64,000 nucleotides of DNA from Pseudomonas kielensis (GTDB taxonomy: Bacteria > Pseudomonadota > Gammaproteobacteria > Pseudomonadales > Pseudomonadaceae): assembly GCF_014236655.1 (NCBI RefSeq), contig NZ_JACMYG010000001.1, forward strand, positions 62,001-126,000, read 5' to 3'. Shown here piece by piece: positions 54,047-64,000 of this stretch. Numbering within the stretch: position 1 is the stretch's first letter; the number at the start of each line of letters is the position of its first letter. The notes under the pieces are model-generated. The model worked only from the letters and a program-made list of their open reading frames with translations, did not search any database and was not told the DNA's origin. The position numbers and the translations under genes were made by a program.

Positions 54047-55960
54047 TCAAGAAGACAGGTACGAAGAACGAGTCAGGCCCAGGCGCAGCGCATCAAGGAA
54101 CTGGGTACGCTCGGCAGCCGTGATCCGCGCACTGGCGACTTTGTCGCGGTAGTGAGTCATCAGCTCTTCCGGCGACAAGTGCACGTAGCGCAGCATGTCT
54201 TCGATCGTGTCGTGGGTCTCGATCCCGGCGTGATAAACACTGCCATCGGCATTCTGGTAGATGTTCACCGAGTCGGTGTCACCAAACAGGTTGTGCATAT
54301 CGCCGAGGATTTCCTGGTAGGCCCCCACCAGGAAGATCCCCAGCAGGTAGTCTTCACCGTCCTTGAGGGCATGCACCGGCAGGCTGGTCTCGATGCTCTG
54401 CTCGTCGACGTATTGCTTGATCTTGCCGTCGGAGTCGCAGGTCAGGTCTTGCAGCACGGCGCGGCGCAGCGGCTCTTCGTCGAGACGGTGCAACGGCAGG
54501 ATCGGCAGGACCTGGCCGATGGCCCAGGTGTCCGGCAGGCTCTGGAATACCGAGAAGTTGCAGATGTACTTGTCGGCCAGCTTGTCGTTGAGCTCGTCCA
54601 GCACCTGGCGGTGCGAGCGCTGACGGGCCTTCAGGGAGTTGTGCAGACGGCGGCAGACGGCGAAGTAGCATTGCTCGGCCAGGGCTTTCTCGGCCAGGGT
54701 CAGCTTGCCATCGGCGTACTGGGCCGCCACGTCGCTCATGTAGTGGGTGGCGCGCCAGTAGGTTTCGGTGACCATCTCGATGTCGGTCGGACCCAGCAGG
54801 TCCACCAGCCATTGCACGGTTTCCGGCAGCGCATCCTTGTTTTCGATCTGCGGCACGTCGTCGTTGTGTTTCTCGACGTCGGTCACCTGCACCACCAGCA
54901 TGGCATGGTGGGCGGTCAGGGAACGGCCGCTTTCGGAGAAGATGTTCGGGTGCGGCAGGCTCTGCGCGTCGCAGAACTCCTTGAGCATCCCGACCACGAC
55001 ACCGGCGTAATCGTCCATGTCGTAGTTGATCGAACTGGCGTTACGCGAGTGCGTACCGTCGTAGTCCACGCCAAGGCCACCGCCGACGTCGATGTGATCG
55101 ACCGGCAGGCCGAGGTTGCGCAACTCGCCGTAGTAACGGATCGCTTCCTTGAAACCGTGCTGGTAGTCCGCCAGGTTGGCGATCTGCGAACCCATGTGGA
55201 AGTGCAGCAGGCGGATGCCCTGGTCCAGGCCGGCCGCGCGGAAACGCTCGACCACCGACAGCAGTTGTGCCGCCGACAGGCCGAACTTGGATTTCTCACC
55301 ACCGGTGTCCGCCCACTTGGACGAAGCCAGGGACGACAGGCGCACCCGCAGACCGACCTGTGGCTTGACCTTGAGCGAGGCGGCTTCTTCGATCACCAGG
55401 CCCACTTCGGATTCTTTCTCGATCACGATGAACACGTTGTGGCCCAGCTTCTGCCCCATCAGCGCCAGGCGGATGAACTCACGGTCCTTGTAACCGTTGC
55501 AGACGATGGTGCCGCCCTTCGGTGCCAGGGCCAACACGGCCAGCAACTCAGGTTTGGAACCGGCTTCAAGGCCGATCGACACATCCTGGGTGGCGATGAT
55601 GTTCTCGATCACCGCTTCTTGCTGGTTGACCTTGATCGGGTACAGGGCGGTGTATTTGCTCTGGTATTCCAGACGCTCGATGTTCGCATCGAAGGCGCCG
55701 GTCAGCTGACGCACGCGGTCTTGCAGGATGTCCGGGAAACGGACCAGCAATGGCAAGGACAGGCCGCTTTTGCGCAGCTGGTCGACTTGCTCGAACAGGT
55801 CGATAGGCGAGCTGTTCGGACCGTTCGGACGAACTTCGACGCGACCGGCGTCATTGATCGCGAAATACCCGGCCCCCCAATGGCGAATCCCGTAAACACT
55901 GCGGCTGTCCGCAACTGTCCATTGGCTGCCATCGTCTTTGCGTGTGCGTCGTACGGACAT
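54047..55960 (-). CDS. speA: Biosynthetic arginine decarboxylase
   Basis: The 637-residue PLP enzyme converts arginine to agmatine, the first step of putrescine synthesis. It has the PLP-lysine segment LYPIKVNQQ near residue 110, [39 protein letters not shown] and the C-terminal substrate-site region. Length and sequence are those of SpeA (PA4839 in P. aeruginosa). The start [10 protein letters not shown] is well conserved. It begins the conserved speA-to-accC gene neighbourhood. Confidence 0.97.
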   Translation of the reverse strand: MSVRRTRKDDGSQWTVADSRSVYGIRHWGAGYFAINDAGRVEVRPNGPNSSPIDLFEQVDQLRKSGLSLPLLVRFPDILQDRVRQLTGAFDANIERLEYQSKYTALYPIKVNQQEAVIENIIATQDVSIGLEAGSKPELLAVLALAPKGGTIVCNGYKDREFIRLALMGQKLGHNVFIVIEKESEVGLVIEEAASLKVKPQVGLRVRLSSLASSKWADTGGEKSKFGLSAAQLLSVVERFRAAGLDQGIRLLHFHMGSQIANLADYQHGFKEAIRYYGELRNLGLPVDHIDVGGGLGVDYDGTHSRNASSINYDMDDYAGVVVGMLKEFCDAQSLPHPNIFSESGRSLTAHHAMLVVQVTDVEKHNDDVPQIENKDALPETVQWLVDLLGPTDIEMVTETYWRATHYMSDVAAQYADGKLTLAEKALAEQCYFAVCRRLHNSLKARQRSHRQVLDELNDKLADKYICNFSVFQSLPDTWAIGQVLPILPLHRLDEEPLRRAVLQDLTCDSDGKIKQYVDEQSIETSLPVHALKDGEDYLLGIFLVGAYQEILGDMHNLFGDTDSVNIYQNADGSVYHAGIETHDTIEDMLRYVHLSPEELMTHYRDKVASARITAAERTQFLDALRLGLTRSSYLSS

Positions 55961-56097
55961 CGAAGTCCCCTATAAATGAAGTCAAAGAGCGCCACCCGCG
56001 TTGCGGGCTGGCGCAGCTTAAAGAATGAAAATGACGATTAGCCTGCAACGAGGGGATAGACCTCGAATGCAGCCCTGAGTTTAGAAACCGGTCAGAA

Positions 56098-56182
56098 CAG
56101 GCTCTGTGAAAACCATGGAGACGACGCCTGCGCTGATCGGTATCAGGCCTGCGTCAAGTCGGAGTGGTCTTCACAGAGGCTG
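56098..56182. repeat. Long imperfect hairpin after yciH
   Basis: Arms at 56098-56115 and 56165-56182 match at 16 of 18 positions. Inside them GACGC (56123-56127) pairs with GCGTC (56151-56155). The structure abuts the yciH stop and lies upstream of speA on the same strand. It may stop read-through from yciH or stabilise its mRNA. Confidence 0.6.
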
Positions 56183-56554
56183 CTAGCCGCCGGATTTCTT
56201 CGCTTTGAAACCGTGCTTGATCAGCTCTGCCAAGAGTAGCTCGACATGATCGCCCTGGATTTCGATGACCCCGTCCTTCAACGCGCCGCCGGTGCCACAG
56301 CGTTTTTTCAACGTCGTGGCCAGGTCCTTGAGCGCGTCTTCGGCCAGCGGCACGCCGCTGATGGTGGTCACCGTCTTGCCGCCACGGCCCTTGCTTTCGC
56401 GGCGCACGCGCGCGATGCCATCACCGGCCGGGATAACGGTTTGTTGGCAGATGCAGGCTGCCACGGGCTGGCTACAGTCCGGGCAATGTCGACCTGCGTC
56501 GGTGGAAAATACCAAGCCACCAAGGGCGGCGAAGGATGCGGCTTTTTTGGCCAC
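56183..56554 (-). CDS. yciH: SUI1/YciH family translation factor
   Basis: The 123-residue protein is a bacterial homologue of eIF1/SUI1. It has a short N-terminal cysteine pair region (CPDCSQPVAACIC), possibly a zinc knuckle, and the SUI1 domain with RRESKGRGGKTVTTISG and LKKRCGTGGALKDGVIEIQGDH. Family members affect start-site fidelity in translation, mostly under stress. It starts at GTG 56554, preceded by AGAGGA; no ATG fits. It corresponds to PA4840. Confidence 0.92.
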   Translation of the reverse strand: MAKKAASFAALGGLVFSTDAGRHCPDCSQPVAACICQQTVIPAGDGIARVRRESKGRGGKTVTTISGVPLAEDALKDLATTLKKRCGTGGALKDGVIEIQGDHVELLLAELIKHGFKAKKSGG

Positions 56555-56671
56555 CGGCAATCCTCTTGGGAGGACAAAGACTGGTCGCAGCCACGTTGGC
56601 ACGGGCTATCGACCGCGAAGCCCCACTCAGGCAGGGGCAGCGCTACTGGAACGGTACAACAAGCATTTCAC

Positions 56672-56812
56672 TGTAGGAGCGAGTGCCCGCTTGCGAGTGC
56701 CCGCTTGCGGCTTGCTCGCGATGGACGTCAACGATAACGCGCGGCATCAGGCAGCACGTGTCGTCCGTGCATTTTTCGCGAGCAGGCCGCAAGCGGGCAC
56801 TCGCTCCTACAA
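56672..56812. repeat. REP pair (BIME-like) with an internal 14 bp duplication
   Basis: TGTAGGAGCGAGTGCCCGC at the left and its complement GCGGGCACTCGCTCCTACA at the right form a large inverted pair, with REP cores facing each other. In the left arm GAGTGCCCGCTTGC occurs twice in tandem (56681-56694 and 56695-56708); the right arm has it once. The element separates yciH from the nudix gene. Confidence 0.88.
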
Positions 56813-56869
56813 AAGGTCGCGCAGTGTAACGACAAAAAGCTCACTTGCTAAGAGCCAATCGGCGCCAAT

Positions 56870-57427
56870 TTACGCATCTTTTGCGACGTCGATGCCGCGC
56901 GCCCGCAGATAGCGTTTCAAGGCCGCCAAAGAGTCCGGGCAGTAAGGCTTTTCGCTGATTTCCTGCATGACCTGGGCAATGGGAATAAAACGCGCTTGCA
57001 GGACTTCTTCCGGTTGCAGGATCAAGGGCCCATCCCAGACCGCCGAAAACGCCGCGCACCACAGGCGGCTACCGGTGTCCTCGAAGTAAAAATGGTCGTG
57101 GGCGGTCAGTTCCACCCCGCTCACCCCCAACTCTTCCGCAAGCTCCCGGGCCGCCGACTCGGCGTAGCTTTCATCGGCACCGACCATGCCGCCGGCCGCC
57201 ACATCCCAGAACCCGGGATAGAGCGCCTTGCTGAAGGTGCGCTGATGCACGCACAGCTCACCGCTGGAGTTGAACAGCATGATGTAGGTGCCGCGCCCGA
57301 TCAGCCCGCGCTCGCGCAACTCTGAGCGCACCAGTGAGCCGAGCAGGCGGTCCTGCTCGTCGACCCAGGCGATCCGCTCGGCATCCGAGGCCGCACGGTG
57401 CGCGGCCTCCCGGGCTTGATCAACCAT
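56870..57427 (-). CDS. NUDIX hydrolase (YfcD-like)
   Basis: The 185-residue protein has a complete Nudix box from GGMVGADES through RELAEELG near residues 78-101, matching GX5EX7REUXEEXGU. The N-terminal segment resembles isopentenyl-diphosphate isomerase-like Nudix proteins, and YfcD is the nearest family I recognise. The substrate is unknown. It follows the DUF2333 gene with a 3 bp gap, so the two are one operon, as PA4842-PA4841. Confidence 0.9.
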   Translation of the reverse strand: MVDQAREAAHRAASDAERIAWVDEQDRLLGSLVRSELRERGLIGRGTYIMLFNSSGELCVHQRTFSKALYPGFWDVAAGGMVGADESYAESAARELAEELGVSGVELTAHDHFYFEDTGSRLWCAAFSAVWDGPLILQPEEVLQARFIPIAQVMQEISEKPYCPDSLAALKRYLRARGIDVAKDA

Positions 57428-57430
57428 GAC

Positions 57431-58498
57431 TCAGCCCTGGTTGAGCAGCTGACGCAGGTCGATCACCGCTGCGTTGGCCCGCGAAATGTAGTTGGCCATG
57501 ACCAGCGAGTGGTTGGCCAATGGGCCAAAACCGCTGCCGTTGAGGATCATCGGGCTCCAGACGGGCTCCTGCGAGGCTTCCAGCTCACGAATGATCTGGC
57601 GCACGCTGACCGTGGCGTTCTTCTTGGCCAGGACATCGGCAAAGTCGACTTCGATCGCCCGCAGCAAGTGGGATAGCGCCCAGGCTTGGCCGCGTGCCTC
57701 ATAGAACACGTTGTCGATCTGCATCCACGGGGTTTCCACCACTTCCTCGTCGACCTGTGGCACCTGGCCCGGGGCCACGACTTCGGTTTTCAGCGAAGTG
57801 TTGAGCTTGACCCGGCCGACGCTGGCCGACAGCCGTTGCGACAGCGAACCCAGGCGGGTGCCGACATCGCCCAGCCAGTTGTTCAGGTTATCGGCACGGG
57901 CATAGAACAGCGCGTTCTTTTGCGACGGGTCCGACAGGCGCGCCTGATAGCGGGTCAGGGAGTTGATGCCTTCCTGATACTCCGACTCACTGGAAGGCAG
58001 CACCCAGCTCTTGTTGTCGAAGTTGAAGCGCGGCTCGGCCTTGGCCAGGTCAGCGTCTTCAGCCGACTGCGACTGCGAGCGGGCAAAGTCTTTGCGCAGG
58101 GCCCGGGTCAGGTCGCGGACCTGTACCAGCACCCCGTATTCCCAGCTCGGCATGTTGTCCATCCACAGGCCAGGCGGGAACCGGTCGTTGGAAATGTAGC
58201 CCCCTGGCTTGTTCAGCAAGGTGCCGGCCACCGACTTCAGGGTTTCCACCGTGGTGTAGCCGACGACCATCTGCTTGCCGTCTTTTTCGGCGGCGATCTG
58301 GGCGTTCTGCTGGACCGGGAACAGCGCCGGCTCCTCGCTCCAGTACCAGCCCAGGCCAATGGTCACCAGCAGATACAGACCGATCAGCGTAGCCAGCGCA
58401 CGGCTGAACAGCAGGCCACCCAGATAGCTGCGGGTGTCCGACTTGGGTTCGGCGGCGCGGTCAGGCGCGCTGCCTGCACGGTTCTTCCAGTCCAGCAT
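57431..58498 (-). CDS. DUF2333 family membrane-anchored protein
   Basis: The 355-residue protein has one membrane helix near residues 33-52 and a large soluble domain, probably periplasmic. That domain includes the conserved LLNKPGGYISNDRFPPGLWMDNMPSWEYG stretch. The family is restricted to gammaproteobacteria and has no known function. It sits directly upstream of the Nudix gene and is divergent from gcbA, as in other Pseudomonas (PA4842). Confidence 0.9.
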   Translation of the reverse strand: MLDWKNRAGSAPDRAAEPKSDTRSYLGGLLFSRALATLIGLYLLVTIGLGWYWSEEPALFPVQQNAQIAAEKDGKQMVVGYTTVETLKSVAGTLLNKPGGYISNDRFPPGLWMDNMPSWEYGVLVQVRDLTRALRKDFARSQSQSAEDADLAKAEPRFNFDNKSWVLPSSESEYQEGINSLTRYQARLSDPSQKNALFYARADNLNNWLGDVGTRLGSLSQRLSASVGRVKLNTSLKTEVVAPGQVPQVDEEVVETPWMQIDNVFYEARGQAWALSHLLRAIEVDFADVLAKKNATVSVRQIIRELEASQEPVWSPMILNGSGFGPLANHSLVMANYISRANAAVIDLRQLLNQG

Positions 58499-58783
58499 GG
58501 CGATATCCTTTCAATCACTTGAGTTCATCGGTTCGACCACAACCCTACTCCATCGTGCCTGGCCAGCAGCGGATTAATCCTGCCCTGGCACGGCGCCGCA
58601 TGTCTGGCGGTCGAGCGAGCACTATAGATGAAGCAGGGCCGCGAGCCTACGAGACCAGTCGGTCATAAACTGAATGGGGTCGCTTTGCACAATATTGACT
58701 GGCGACACTCATGCAACCGGAAAGTGGTGCTAGCATAGAGCCACCAGTCGACCTCAGCATGCACCCTCACTAGTAGTCAGGAT

Positions 58784-60454
58784 ATGACCGAGCCAGAAGA
58801 CCCCAGCCGTGAGCGCCTCAAGCAGCACTTTGCCCAGCGGGTAATTCATCAGGCACGTCAGATTCTTGAGATATGGCAGCGTCTGCAAGGCGGCGAGTGG
58901 TCGACAACCGACCTGGCGGAGCTCAGCGAAGCCAACCTGCGCCTGTTGCGTTTCGCCGAGCGCTTCGAGCAGCCTGAACATACCCAGTTGGCCCAAGGCA
59001 TCAACCAGTCCCTGCAGGCCGTCGACGCCAATCGCGGACGCTTGAGCAGCGGCCTGATCAGCGACCTCAACCGCTTGATGCAACGTTTGTCGCGCACCGG
59101 CCTGCGCCAGGGCGACCAGCTCGAACAGACTTACCTGCCGCCCCTGCGCAAGCCGGTGTATGTGCTGCTGCAGGATCACGACCGTGCCGAACGCCTGGCC
59201 AAGCAGCTGGAATTTTTCGGCCTGAGCGCCCAGTCCCTGGACAGCGTGGCGGCGTTTCGCGCGGCGATGGTCGAGCGTCTGCCGAGTGCGATTGTCATGG
59301 ACGTCGATTTCGAGGGCCCGGGCCTGGGCCTGCAATTGGCGGCCCAAGCCCAGGAAGGCCTGGAGCACAAGCTGCCGCTGCTGTTTTTCAGCCTGTTGGA
59401 AACCGACACGCCGACGCGCCTGGCGGCGGTCCGGGCTGGCGGCCAGGAGTTCCTCACCGGCACCCTCGAGGCCTCGAGCCTGCTGGAAAAGATCGAAGTG
59501 CTGACCTGCGTCGCCCAGTACGAACCCTACAAAGTGCTGATCATCGACGATTCCCGCGCCCAGGCCATGTACACCGAGCGCCTGCTCAACAGTGCCGGGA
59601 TCATCACCCGCACCTTGATCGACCCGATCCAGGCCATGGCCGAGCTCGCGGACTTCCAGCCCGACCTGATCATTCTCGACATGTACATGCCGGCCTGCAC
59701 CGGCACCGAGCTGGCCAAAGTGATCCGGCACAACGACCGTTATGTCAGTGTGCCGATCATTTACCTGTCAGCCGAGGACGACCAGGACAAGCAACTGGAC
59801 GCCATGAGCGAAGGTGGCGACGACTTCCTGACCAAGCCGATCAAGGCACGCCACCTGATCACCACCGTGCGCAATCGCGCGGCCCGGGCCCGCAACCTCA
59901 AGGCGCGCATGGTCCGCGACAGCCTGACCGGCCTGTACAACCACACCCATATCCTGCAACTGCTCGAAGACTGCAGCTTCCGCGCCCGCCGCGAGAACAA
60001 GCCCTTGAGTTTTGCCATGCTCGACATCGACCACTTCAAGCGGGTCAACGACAGCCACGGCCACCCCATGGGCGACCGGGTGATCAAGAGCCTGGCGCTG
60101 TTTCTCAAGCAGCGCCTGCGCAAGACCGACTTCATTGGTCGTTACGGCGGCGAAGAGTTCGCCATCGTCATGCCCGACACCGATATCGAATCGGCCTACA
60201 ACGTACTCGACCAGATCCGTCGGCGTTTTGCCGAGATCCATTACCCAGCCCAACCGCAAGACCTGTGGTGCACCTTCAGCGCCGGCGTGGTCGACCTGAG
60301 CGAGAACAGCGACAGCCTGATGATGGCCAGCCAGGCCGACGAAGCCCTGTATCGCGCGAAGGCGGCGGGTCGCAATCGGGTGCAGGCTGCGCGGCAATCA
60401 AGGCAAAGTGCCACTTTTTCCGCGGAAGCCACCGATTCGGTCATAACGCTGTAA
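58784..60454 (+). CDS. gcbA: Diguanylate cyclase response regulator GcbA
   Basis: The 556-residue protein makes c-di-GMP from two GTP. It has a degenerate first receiver (about residues 125-240), a second receiver (about 247-365) with DDS, the phospho-acceptor in [12 protein letters not shown] and Lys in LTKPIK, and a GGDEF domain. The active motif is GGEEF at residues 455-459, and an inhibitory I-site RKTD lies at 446-449, five residues before it. GcbA (PA4843, Pfl01_0623) promotes attachment and biofilm formation in P. fluorescens and P. aeruginosa. ctpL follows after 52 bp. Confidence 0.95.
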   Translation: MTEPEDPSRERLKQHFAQRVIHQARQILEIWQRLQGGEWSTTDLAELSEANLRLLRFAERFEQPEHTQLAQGINQSLQAVDANRGRLSSGLISDLNRLMQRLSRTGLRQGDQLEQTYLPPLRKPVYVLLQDHDRAERLAKQLEFFGLSAQSLDSVAAFRAAMVERLPSAIVMDVDFEGPGLGLQLAAQAQEGLEHKLPLLFFSLLETDTPTRLAAVRAGGQEFLTGTLEASSLLEKIEVLTCVAQYEPYKVLIIDDSRAQAMYTERLLNSAGIITRTLIDPIQAMAELADFQPDLIILDMYMPACTGTELAKVIRHNDRYVSVPIIYLSAEDDQDKQLDAMSEGGDDFLTKPIKARHLITTVRNRAARARNLKARMVRDSLTGLYNHTHILQLLEDCSFRARRENKPLSFAMLDIDHFKRVNDSHGHPMGDRVIKSLALFLKQRLRKTDFIGRYGGEEFAIVMPDTDIESAYNVLDQIRRRFAEIHYPAQPQDLWCTFSAGVVDLSENSDSLMMASQADEALYRAKAAGRNRVQAARQSRQSATFSAEATDSVITL

Positions 60455-60506
60455 TACAAACGCAATAACTTCGGGCGCTTACCATTCTGTCGTCGGTAGA
60501 AACCTG

Positions 60507-62468
60507 ATGCGCCTGAAGTGGCTGACCAATCTCAATACCCTGCTGTTAGTGGCGGTGTGCCTGGCACTCGGCGCCACTTTGTGGTGGTCGCAAAAAGCCC
60601 TGGAACGCCCCTATCTGTTGATGGAGCGTTACCTGGGACTGTCCCAGCAGTTTCAGAACCAGGTGGCACGCAAGATCGAAGACTACCTGCAAAGTGGCGA
60701 CGCCTTGCGCCTGAGCAGCGCCACCCAGGCGATTGCCACGCTGCAACAAGGCCTGGATGAAATGCGACCTGAGCTGGCCCAGAGCCTGCGCCCAAGCCTG
60801 GCCAGCCTTGAGGCGTTCAGCAACACCGAGCTGCTGGCGGCGGGCAAGCTGGCTGGCGATCCACAGGCGCTGCTGCTGCAAGCGGAACGCGAGCTGGGGG
60901 CCGGCCTTGAGCAACTCGGCCAGTACGCCACCGCCAGCCCCGGCCCGGAATCCAACGCTTACCTGCCGTTGTTACTGGCGGCGGCCCAACACCTGAGCAA
61001 GTTGTCCCTGGCCCGGGACAAACTGGTGAGCAGTGACCGCAGTGAGCTGGCGATCGATGTCGAACGTGAAGTGAACAATATCCGCACCCAGGCCGAGCTG
61101 ATCGACGCCTTGCCATTGCTCGGCGTGGCGAGCAACCAGGCCTCGAACAGCGACGATTTCGCCTCGATGATGGGCCTGCAAGGCAGTGAACAAACGGTCG
61201 CCGAAGATGCCGGCACCGGCTACAAGCGCGAATTGGCCAGCCTGCTCGCCCGCTACCCGGCGGAATTGGCCCGGACCCGCGAACAGATCCGCCAACGCGG
61301 CGAATTGAGTGCCGCCACCCACCTGAAAATTGACGCCGTGCAGCAGGCCATCGCCGGCCTGGAGCCCGTGGTGCGTGCCCAGCATGGGCAGATTCAAGGC
61401 GAAGTCCGCTTGATCCAGGGCGCGATGATCGGCCTGATCCTGTTGATCGCCCTGCTGATCGATACCCTGCAGCGACGGCTGGCGCGGGTCCTGAGCAACC
61501 TGGCACCGGCCTTGTCGACCTGGGCCGAAGGGGATTTCAGCGCCGACATCCACCTGGGAGCGACCAATCGCGAACTGCATGACATCGAGGCCTCGCTCAA
61601 TCGCCTGCGCGCCTATCTGGTGGACCTGGTGGGGACCATCCGGCACAACGCCGAACAAGTCGCCGGCAGCAGCCGTGTGCTGGCCGAGCTGAGCAACGAA
61701 CTGCACGGCGGTGCCGAGCATCAGGCCGGCGACACCGCGCTGATCCGCGACTCCCTGGGCGAGCTGGAAGCCACCATCGTGCAAGTGGCCGGCGATGCCA
61801 GCCAGGCGGCTGACGCCAGTCGCCATGCGGGCCTGGCGGTGGCCCACGGGCAGCAGGTGATCGGCATGAGCCTGACCGGGCTGCACGCGCTGGTCGACGA
61901 AGTCCAGGGCAATGCCCAGATGATCGAGCACCTGGCCGAGGAGTCAGCGACCATCGGTGGCGTGCTGACGGTGATCCGCTCGATTGCCGACCAGACCAAC
62001 CTGCTGGCCCTGAACGCCGCCATCGAAGCCGCCCGCGCGGGGGAAATGGGCCGTGGTTTCGCAGTGGTTGCCGAGGAGGTTCGCACCCTGGCCCAACGCA
62101 CCGCCGGCGCTACCGCCGAGATTCAGACCTTGATTGCCGGCTTGCAACAGGCGGCCCGCCGGTCGGTGGACGGCATGCGCGCCCAGGTCGAGCACGCCGA
62201 GGCCACCGCGAGCCAGGCGCAGGCGGCTGACGGCGCACTGGATAAAATCGTCGATGCCATCCAGACCATCGCTGACACCGCGGTGCGCATCGCCGATGTC
62301 ACGGCCCAGCAAAGCGGCGCGGTCAGCGAAATCCGCGATCACAGCGAACGCATTCATCAATTGGGCGGGGATAATCTGCTGCGTATCGGTCAAGGGCGCA
62401 GCCAGGGCGAGAACCTGCTGGTGCTGGGCGGGCAGCTGCACACGGCGGTGCAGGCCTTTCGTGTTTGA
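60507..62468 (+). CDS. ctpL: Chemoreceptor CtpL-like, helical bimodular sensor
   Basis: The 653-residue receptor has a first membrane helix (about residues 8-26), a large all-helical periplasmic domain (about 30-300, consistent with HBM), a second helix at about 305-325, a HAMP region and a signalling domain with the tip [20 protein letters not shown]. Neighbourhood and sequence fit P. aeruginosa CtpL (PA4844), which mediates taxis to phosphate at low concentration. ATG 60507 is the only start that keeps the first helix intact. Confidence 0.9.
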   Translation: MRLKWLTNLNTLLLVAVCLALGATLWWSQKALERPYLLMERYLGLSQQFQNQVARKIEDYLQSGDALRLSSATQAIATLQQGLDEMRPELAQSLRPSLASLEAFSNTELLAAGKLAGDPQALLLQAERELGAGLEQLGQYATASPGPESNAYLPLLLAAAQHLSKLSLARDKLVSSDRSELAIDVEREVNNIRTQAELIDALPLLGVASNQASNSDDFASMMGLQGSEQTVAEDAGTGYKRELASLLARYPAELARTREQIRQRGELSAATHLKIDAVQQAIAGLEPVVRAQHGQIQGEVRLIQGAMIGLILLIALLIDTLQRRLARVLSNLAPALSTWAEGDFSADIHLGATNRELHDIEASLNRLRAYLVDLVGTIRHNAEQVAGSSRVLAELSNELHGGAEHQAGDTALIRDSLGELEATIVQVAGDASQAADASRHAGLAVAHGQQVIGMSLTGLHALVDEVQGNAQMIEHLAEESATIGGVLTVIRSIADQTNLLALNAAIEAARAGEMGRGFAVVAEEVRTLAQRTAGATAEIQTLIAGLQQAARRSVDGMRAQVEHAEATASQAQAADGALDKIVDAIQTIADTAVRIADVTAQQSGAVSEIRDHSERIHQLGGDNLLRIGQGRSQGENLLVLGGQLHTAVQAFRV

Positions 62469-62675
62469 GCGGTCTATCGCAAGCCGCTTCGCCTGTTGCC
62501 GGGACTTCGCCGAACGTGCTGCCAACTCGAATGACCAGATTTAACCAGTTGGTCATATACTTCGCGCAATCATCGGTCATCGTGCTGGCTATTGCAGAGA
62601 ACTGGACAGTCACAATTGCTTTGCGGCATAGTCGCCGGGTTCTGATAACTGCGCATAGATCACAAGGAACAGCAG

Positions 62676-63128
62676 ATGGCGACGCTACTGGTGCTGCACG
62701 GACCCAACCTGAACCTGCTCGGCACCCGCGAACCGGGCGTCTACGGGGCTGTCACCCTGGCCCAGATCAACCAGGACCTGGAACAGCGGGCACGCAACGC
62801 CGGCCATCATTTGCTCTACCTGCAAAGCAACGCCGAGTATGAATTGATCGATCGCATTCACGCCGCTCGTGTCGAGGGCGTGGACTTCATCCTGATCAAT
62901 CCAGCAGCTTTTACGCATACAAGTGTCGCATTACGTGACGCGCTGCTGGCGGTGAGCATCCCATTCATCGAAGTGCATTTGTCTAACGTGCACAAACGCG
63001 AACCTTTCCGCCATCACTCTTACTTCTCCGACGTAGCGGTGGGAGTGATCTGCGGCCTTGGCGCCAGCGGTTATCGACTGGCCCTGGAGGCCGCCCTGGA
63101 ACAGCTTGAAAGACCGGCAACGGCTTGA
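62676..63128 (+). CDS. aroQ: 3-dehydroquinate dehydratase, type II
   Basis: The 150-residue enzyme catalyses the third step of the shikimate pathway. The start [21 protein letters not shown] contains the flexible lid with the catalytic Arg and Tyr. [17 protein letters not shown] and [17 protein letters not shown] are the substrate-binding signatures. AAGGA precedes ATG 62676. It is followed 48 bp later by accB, the standard order in Pseudomonas. Confidence 0.97.
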   Translation: MATLLVLHGPNLNLLGTREPGVYGAVTLAQINQDLEQRARNAGHHLLYLQSNAEYELIDRIHAARVEGVDFILINPAAFTHTSVALRDALLAVSIPFIEVHLSNVHKREPFRHHSYFSDVAVGVICGLGASGYRLALEAALEQLERPATA

Positions 63129-63176
63129 ACAACAAGCGTTAAACGCCCCTGACCGACCCTTGGGAGTTGATGATTC

Positions 63177-63638
63177 ATGGATATCCGTAAAGTTAAGAAA
63201 CTGATCGAACTGCTGGAAGAGTCCGGCATCGACGAGCTCGAGATCAAGGAAGGCGAAGAGTCCGTACGTATCAGCCGCCACAGCAAGACTCCGGCCCAGC
63301 AGTACTACGCTCCGGCGCCAATGGCTGCACCGGCTGCCGCCCCAGTTGCTGCAGCGCCTGCTGCTGCCGCTGCACCTGCCGCTCCGGCCGCACCTGTGCT
63401 CAACGGCACCGTTGCCCGCTCGCCAATGGTAGGTACCTTCTATCGCAAGTCTTCGCCGACTTCGCCGTCCTTCGTTGAAGTAGGCCAAAGCGTGAAGAAA
63501 GGCGACACCCTGTGCATCGTCGAAGCCATGAAGATGATGAACCACATCGAAGCTGAAACCAGCGGTGTGATCGAATCCATCCTCGTTGAAGACGGCCAGC
63601 CGGTTGAGTACGACCAACCGCTGTTCACCATCGTTTGA
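63177..63638 (+). CDS. accB: Biotin carboxyl carrier protein of acetyl-CoA carboxylase
   Basis: The 153-residue protein carries the biotin of acetyl-CoA carboxylase. It has an N-terminal helical part that contacts AccC, an Ala/Pro-rich linker (about residues 43-78) and a biotinyl domain with the modified Lys119 in EAMKMM. Fatty-acid synthesis depends on it. It is co-transcribed with accC, which starts 17 bp downstream. Confidence 0.97.
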   Translation: MDIRKVKKLIELLEESGIDELEIKEGEESVRISRHSKTPAQQYYAPAPMAAPAAAPVAAAPAAAAAPAAPAAPVLNGTVARSPMVGTFYRKSSPTSPSFVEVGQSVKKGDTLCIVEAMKMMNHIEAETSGVIESILVEDGQPVEYDQPLFTIV

Positions 63639-63655
63639 ACCGCGGAGTGCCTTTG

Positions 63656-64000
63656 ATGACTGCGAAGTTGGAAAAAGTCCTGATCGCCAACCGCGGTGAA
63701 ATTGCCCTGCGGATCCTGCGCGCCTGCAAAGAGATGGGTATCAAGACCGTCGCCGTTTACTCCAAGGCCGACAAGGAGCTGATGCACCTGGGCCTGGCAG
63801 ACGAATCCGTTTGCATCGGTCCGGCATCGGCCGCGCACTCTTACCTGCACATCCCGGCAATCATCGCTGCAGCCGAAGTGACCGGCGCTACCGCCATTCA
63901 CCCAGGCTACGGGTTCCTCGCGGAAAACGCCGACTTCGCCGAACAGGTGGAGAACTCCGGTTTTGCCTTCATCGGCCCGAAAGCTGAAACCATCCGCCTG
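63656..64000 (+). CDS. accC: Biotin carboxylase subunit of acetyl-CoA carboxylase, partial at right edge
   Basis: The first 115 codons are present and the frame runs off the window. The start [23 protein letters not shown] and later [16 protein letters not shown] are the conserved N-terminal (pre-ATP-grasp) domain of AccC. This enzyme carboxylates the biotin on AccB using ATP and bicarbonate. GCGGAG precedes ATG 63656 region at slightly long spacing. Confidence 0.97.
   Translation, partial: MTAKLEKVLIANRGEIALRILRACKEMGIKTVAVYSKADKELMHLGLADESVCIGPASAAHSYLHIPAIIAAAEVTGATAIHPGYGFLAENADFAEQVENSGFAFIGPKAETIRL

Noticed and set aside
54152-55975. A 607-codon plus-strand ORF opposite speA
   Set aside because: Shadow frame; SpeA motifs lie on the minus strand throughout.
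62531-62556. ATGACCA/TGGTCAT inverted repeat as an operator for aroQ
   Set aside because: Arms are only 7 bp and over 100 bp from the start codon; too little evidence to annotate as a site.

Overview
The window is chromosomal DNA of a Pseudomonas, most likely of the P. fluorescens group. The gene orders are typical of that genus: speA-yciH-nudix-DUF2333-gcbA-ctpL-aroQ-accB-accC at the right end, a Flp/Tad pilus locus with PprA/PprB, cueA-cueR, adenine deaminase, and pbpC beside an alpha-2-macroglobulin. Most of it is GC-rich, densely coding backbone. No rRNA, tRNA, CRISPR array, transposase or integrase gene was recognised.

Layout. (1) 1-4345 is an AT-richer accessory block. It holds a very large minus-strand reading frame that starts at 2831 and runs off the left edge, plus a DUF808 membrane protein. 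My translation of the large frame gives an N-terminal Mrr-like PD-(D/E)XK nuclease and a STAND NTPase with Walker A and B, the architecture of Avs (AVAST) anti-phage proteins. The block ends abruptly inside chaA, of which only the first 109 codons remain (4346-4675), so this looks like one edge of an inserted island. (2) 4676-17979 carries nutrient and metal genes: a BMP-type binding protein with adenine deaminase, MFS carriers, ArsR and LysR regulators, an NAD(P)H-dependent MDR enzyme, a Bcr/CflA pump, a copper module (copZ, a small periplasmic protein, cueA, cueR) with two CueR boxes, and a RIO-type kinase. (3) 18325-24449 has a dCache chemoreceptor, a thiolase divergent from a long FabG4-like reductase and a MaoC hydratase, and a small DMT protein. 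(4) 24551-39652 is a complete Tad pilus locus: response regulator, flp, rcpC, rcpA, tadZABCD, a DUF3613 protein, pprB, fppA, a TadE-like pseudopilin, pprA and tadG. (5) 39757-51441 has two DUF4136 lipoproteins, cmoM, a MazG-like gene, pbpC, a small membrane protein, a thioester alpha-2-macroglobulin and a MATE exporter. (6) 51469-53813 is an orphan vgrG with its DUF4123 adaptor but no effector gene. (7) 54047-64000 is the speA to accC stretch, with the diguanylate cyclase GcbA and the chemoreceptor CtpL.

How the parts work together. The Tad genes form one assembly machine: Flp and the TadE/TadG pseudopilins are processed by FppA, driven by TadA on the TadB/TadC platform, and pass through RcpA with RcpC and TadD. 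PprA/PprB are the expected controllers. CopZ and CueA bind and expel Cu(I) under CueR. PBP1C and the alpha-2-macroglobulin are a known repair and protease-trap pairing. GcbA and CtpL connect c-di-GMP and chemotaxis. Sequence-visible control elements include two CueR operators, a perfect LysR-type palindrome, a palindrome before the BMP gene, several rho-independent terminators and dispersed REP-like repeats.

The best candidates for something not yet described are the island-borne Avs-like protein, the vgrG-DUF4123 pair that has lost its cargo, the small membrane protein between pbpC and the alpha-2-macroglobulin, and the periplasmic protein between the two CueR-controlled genes.
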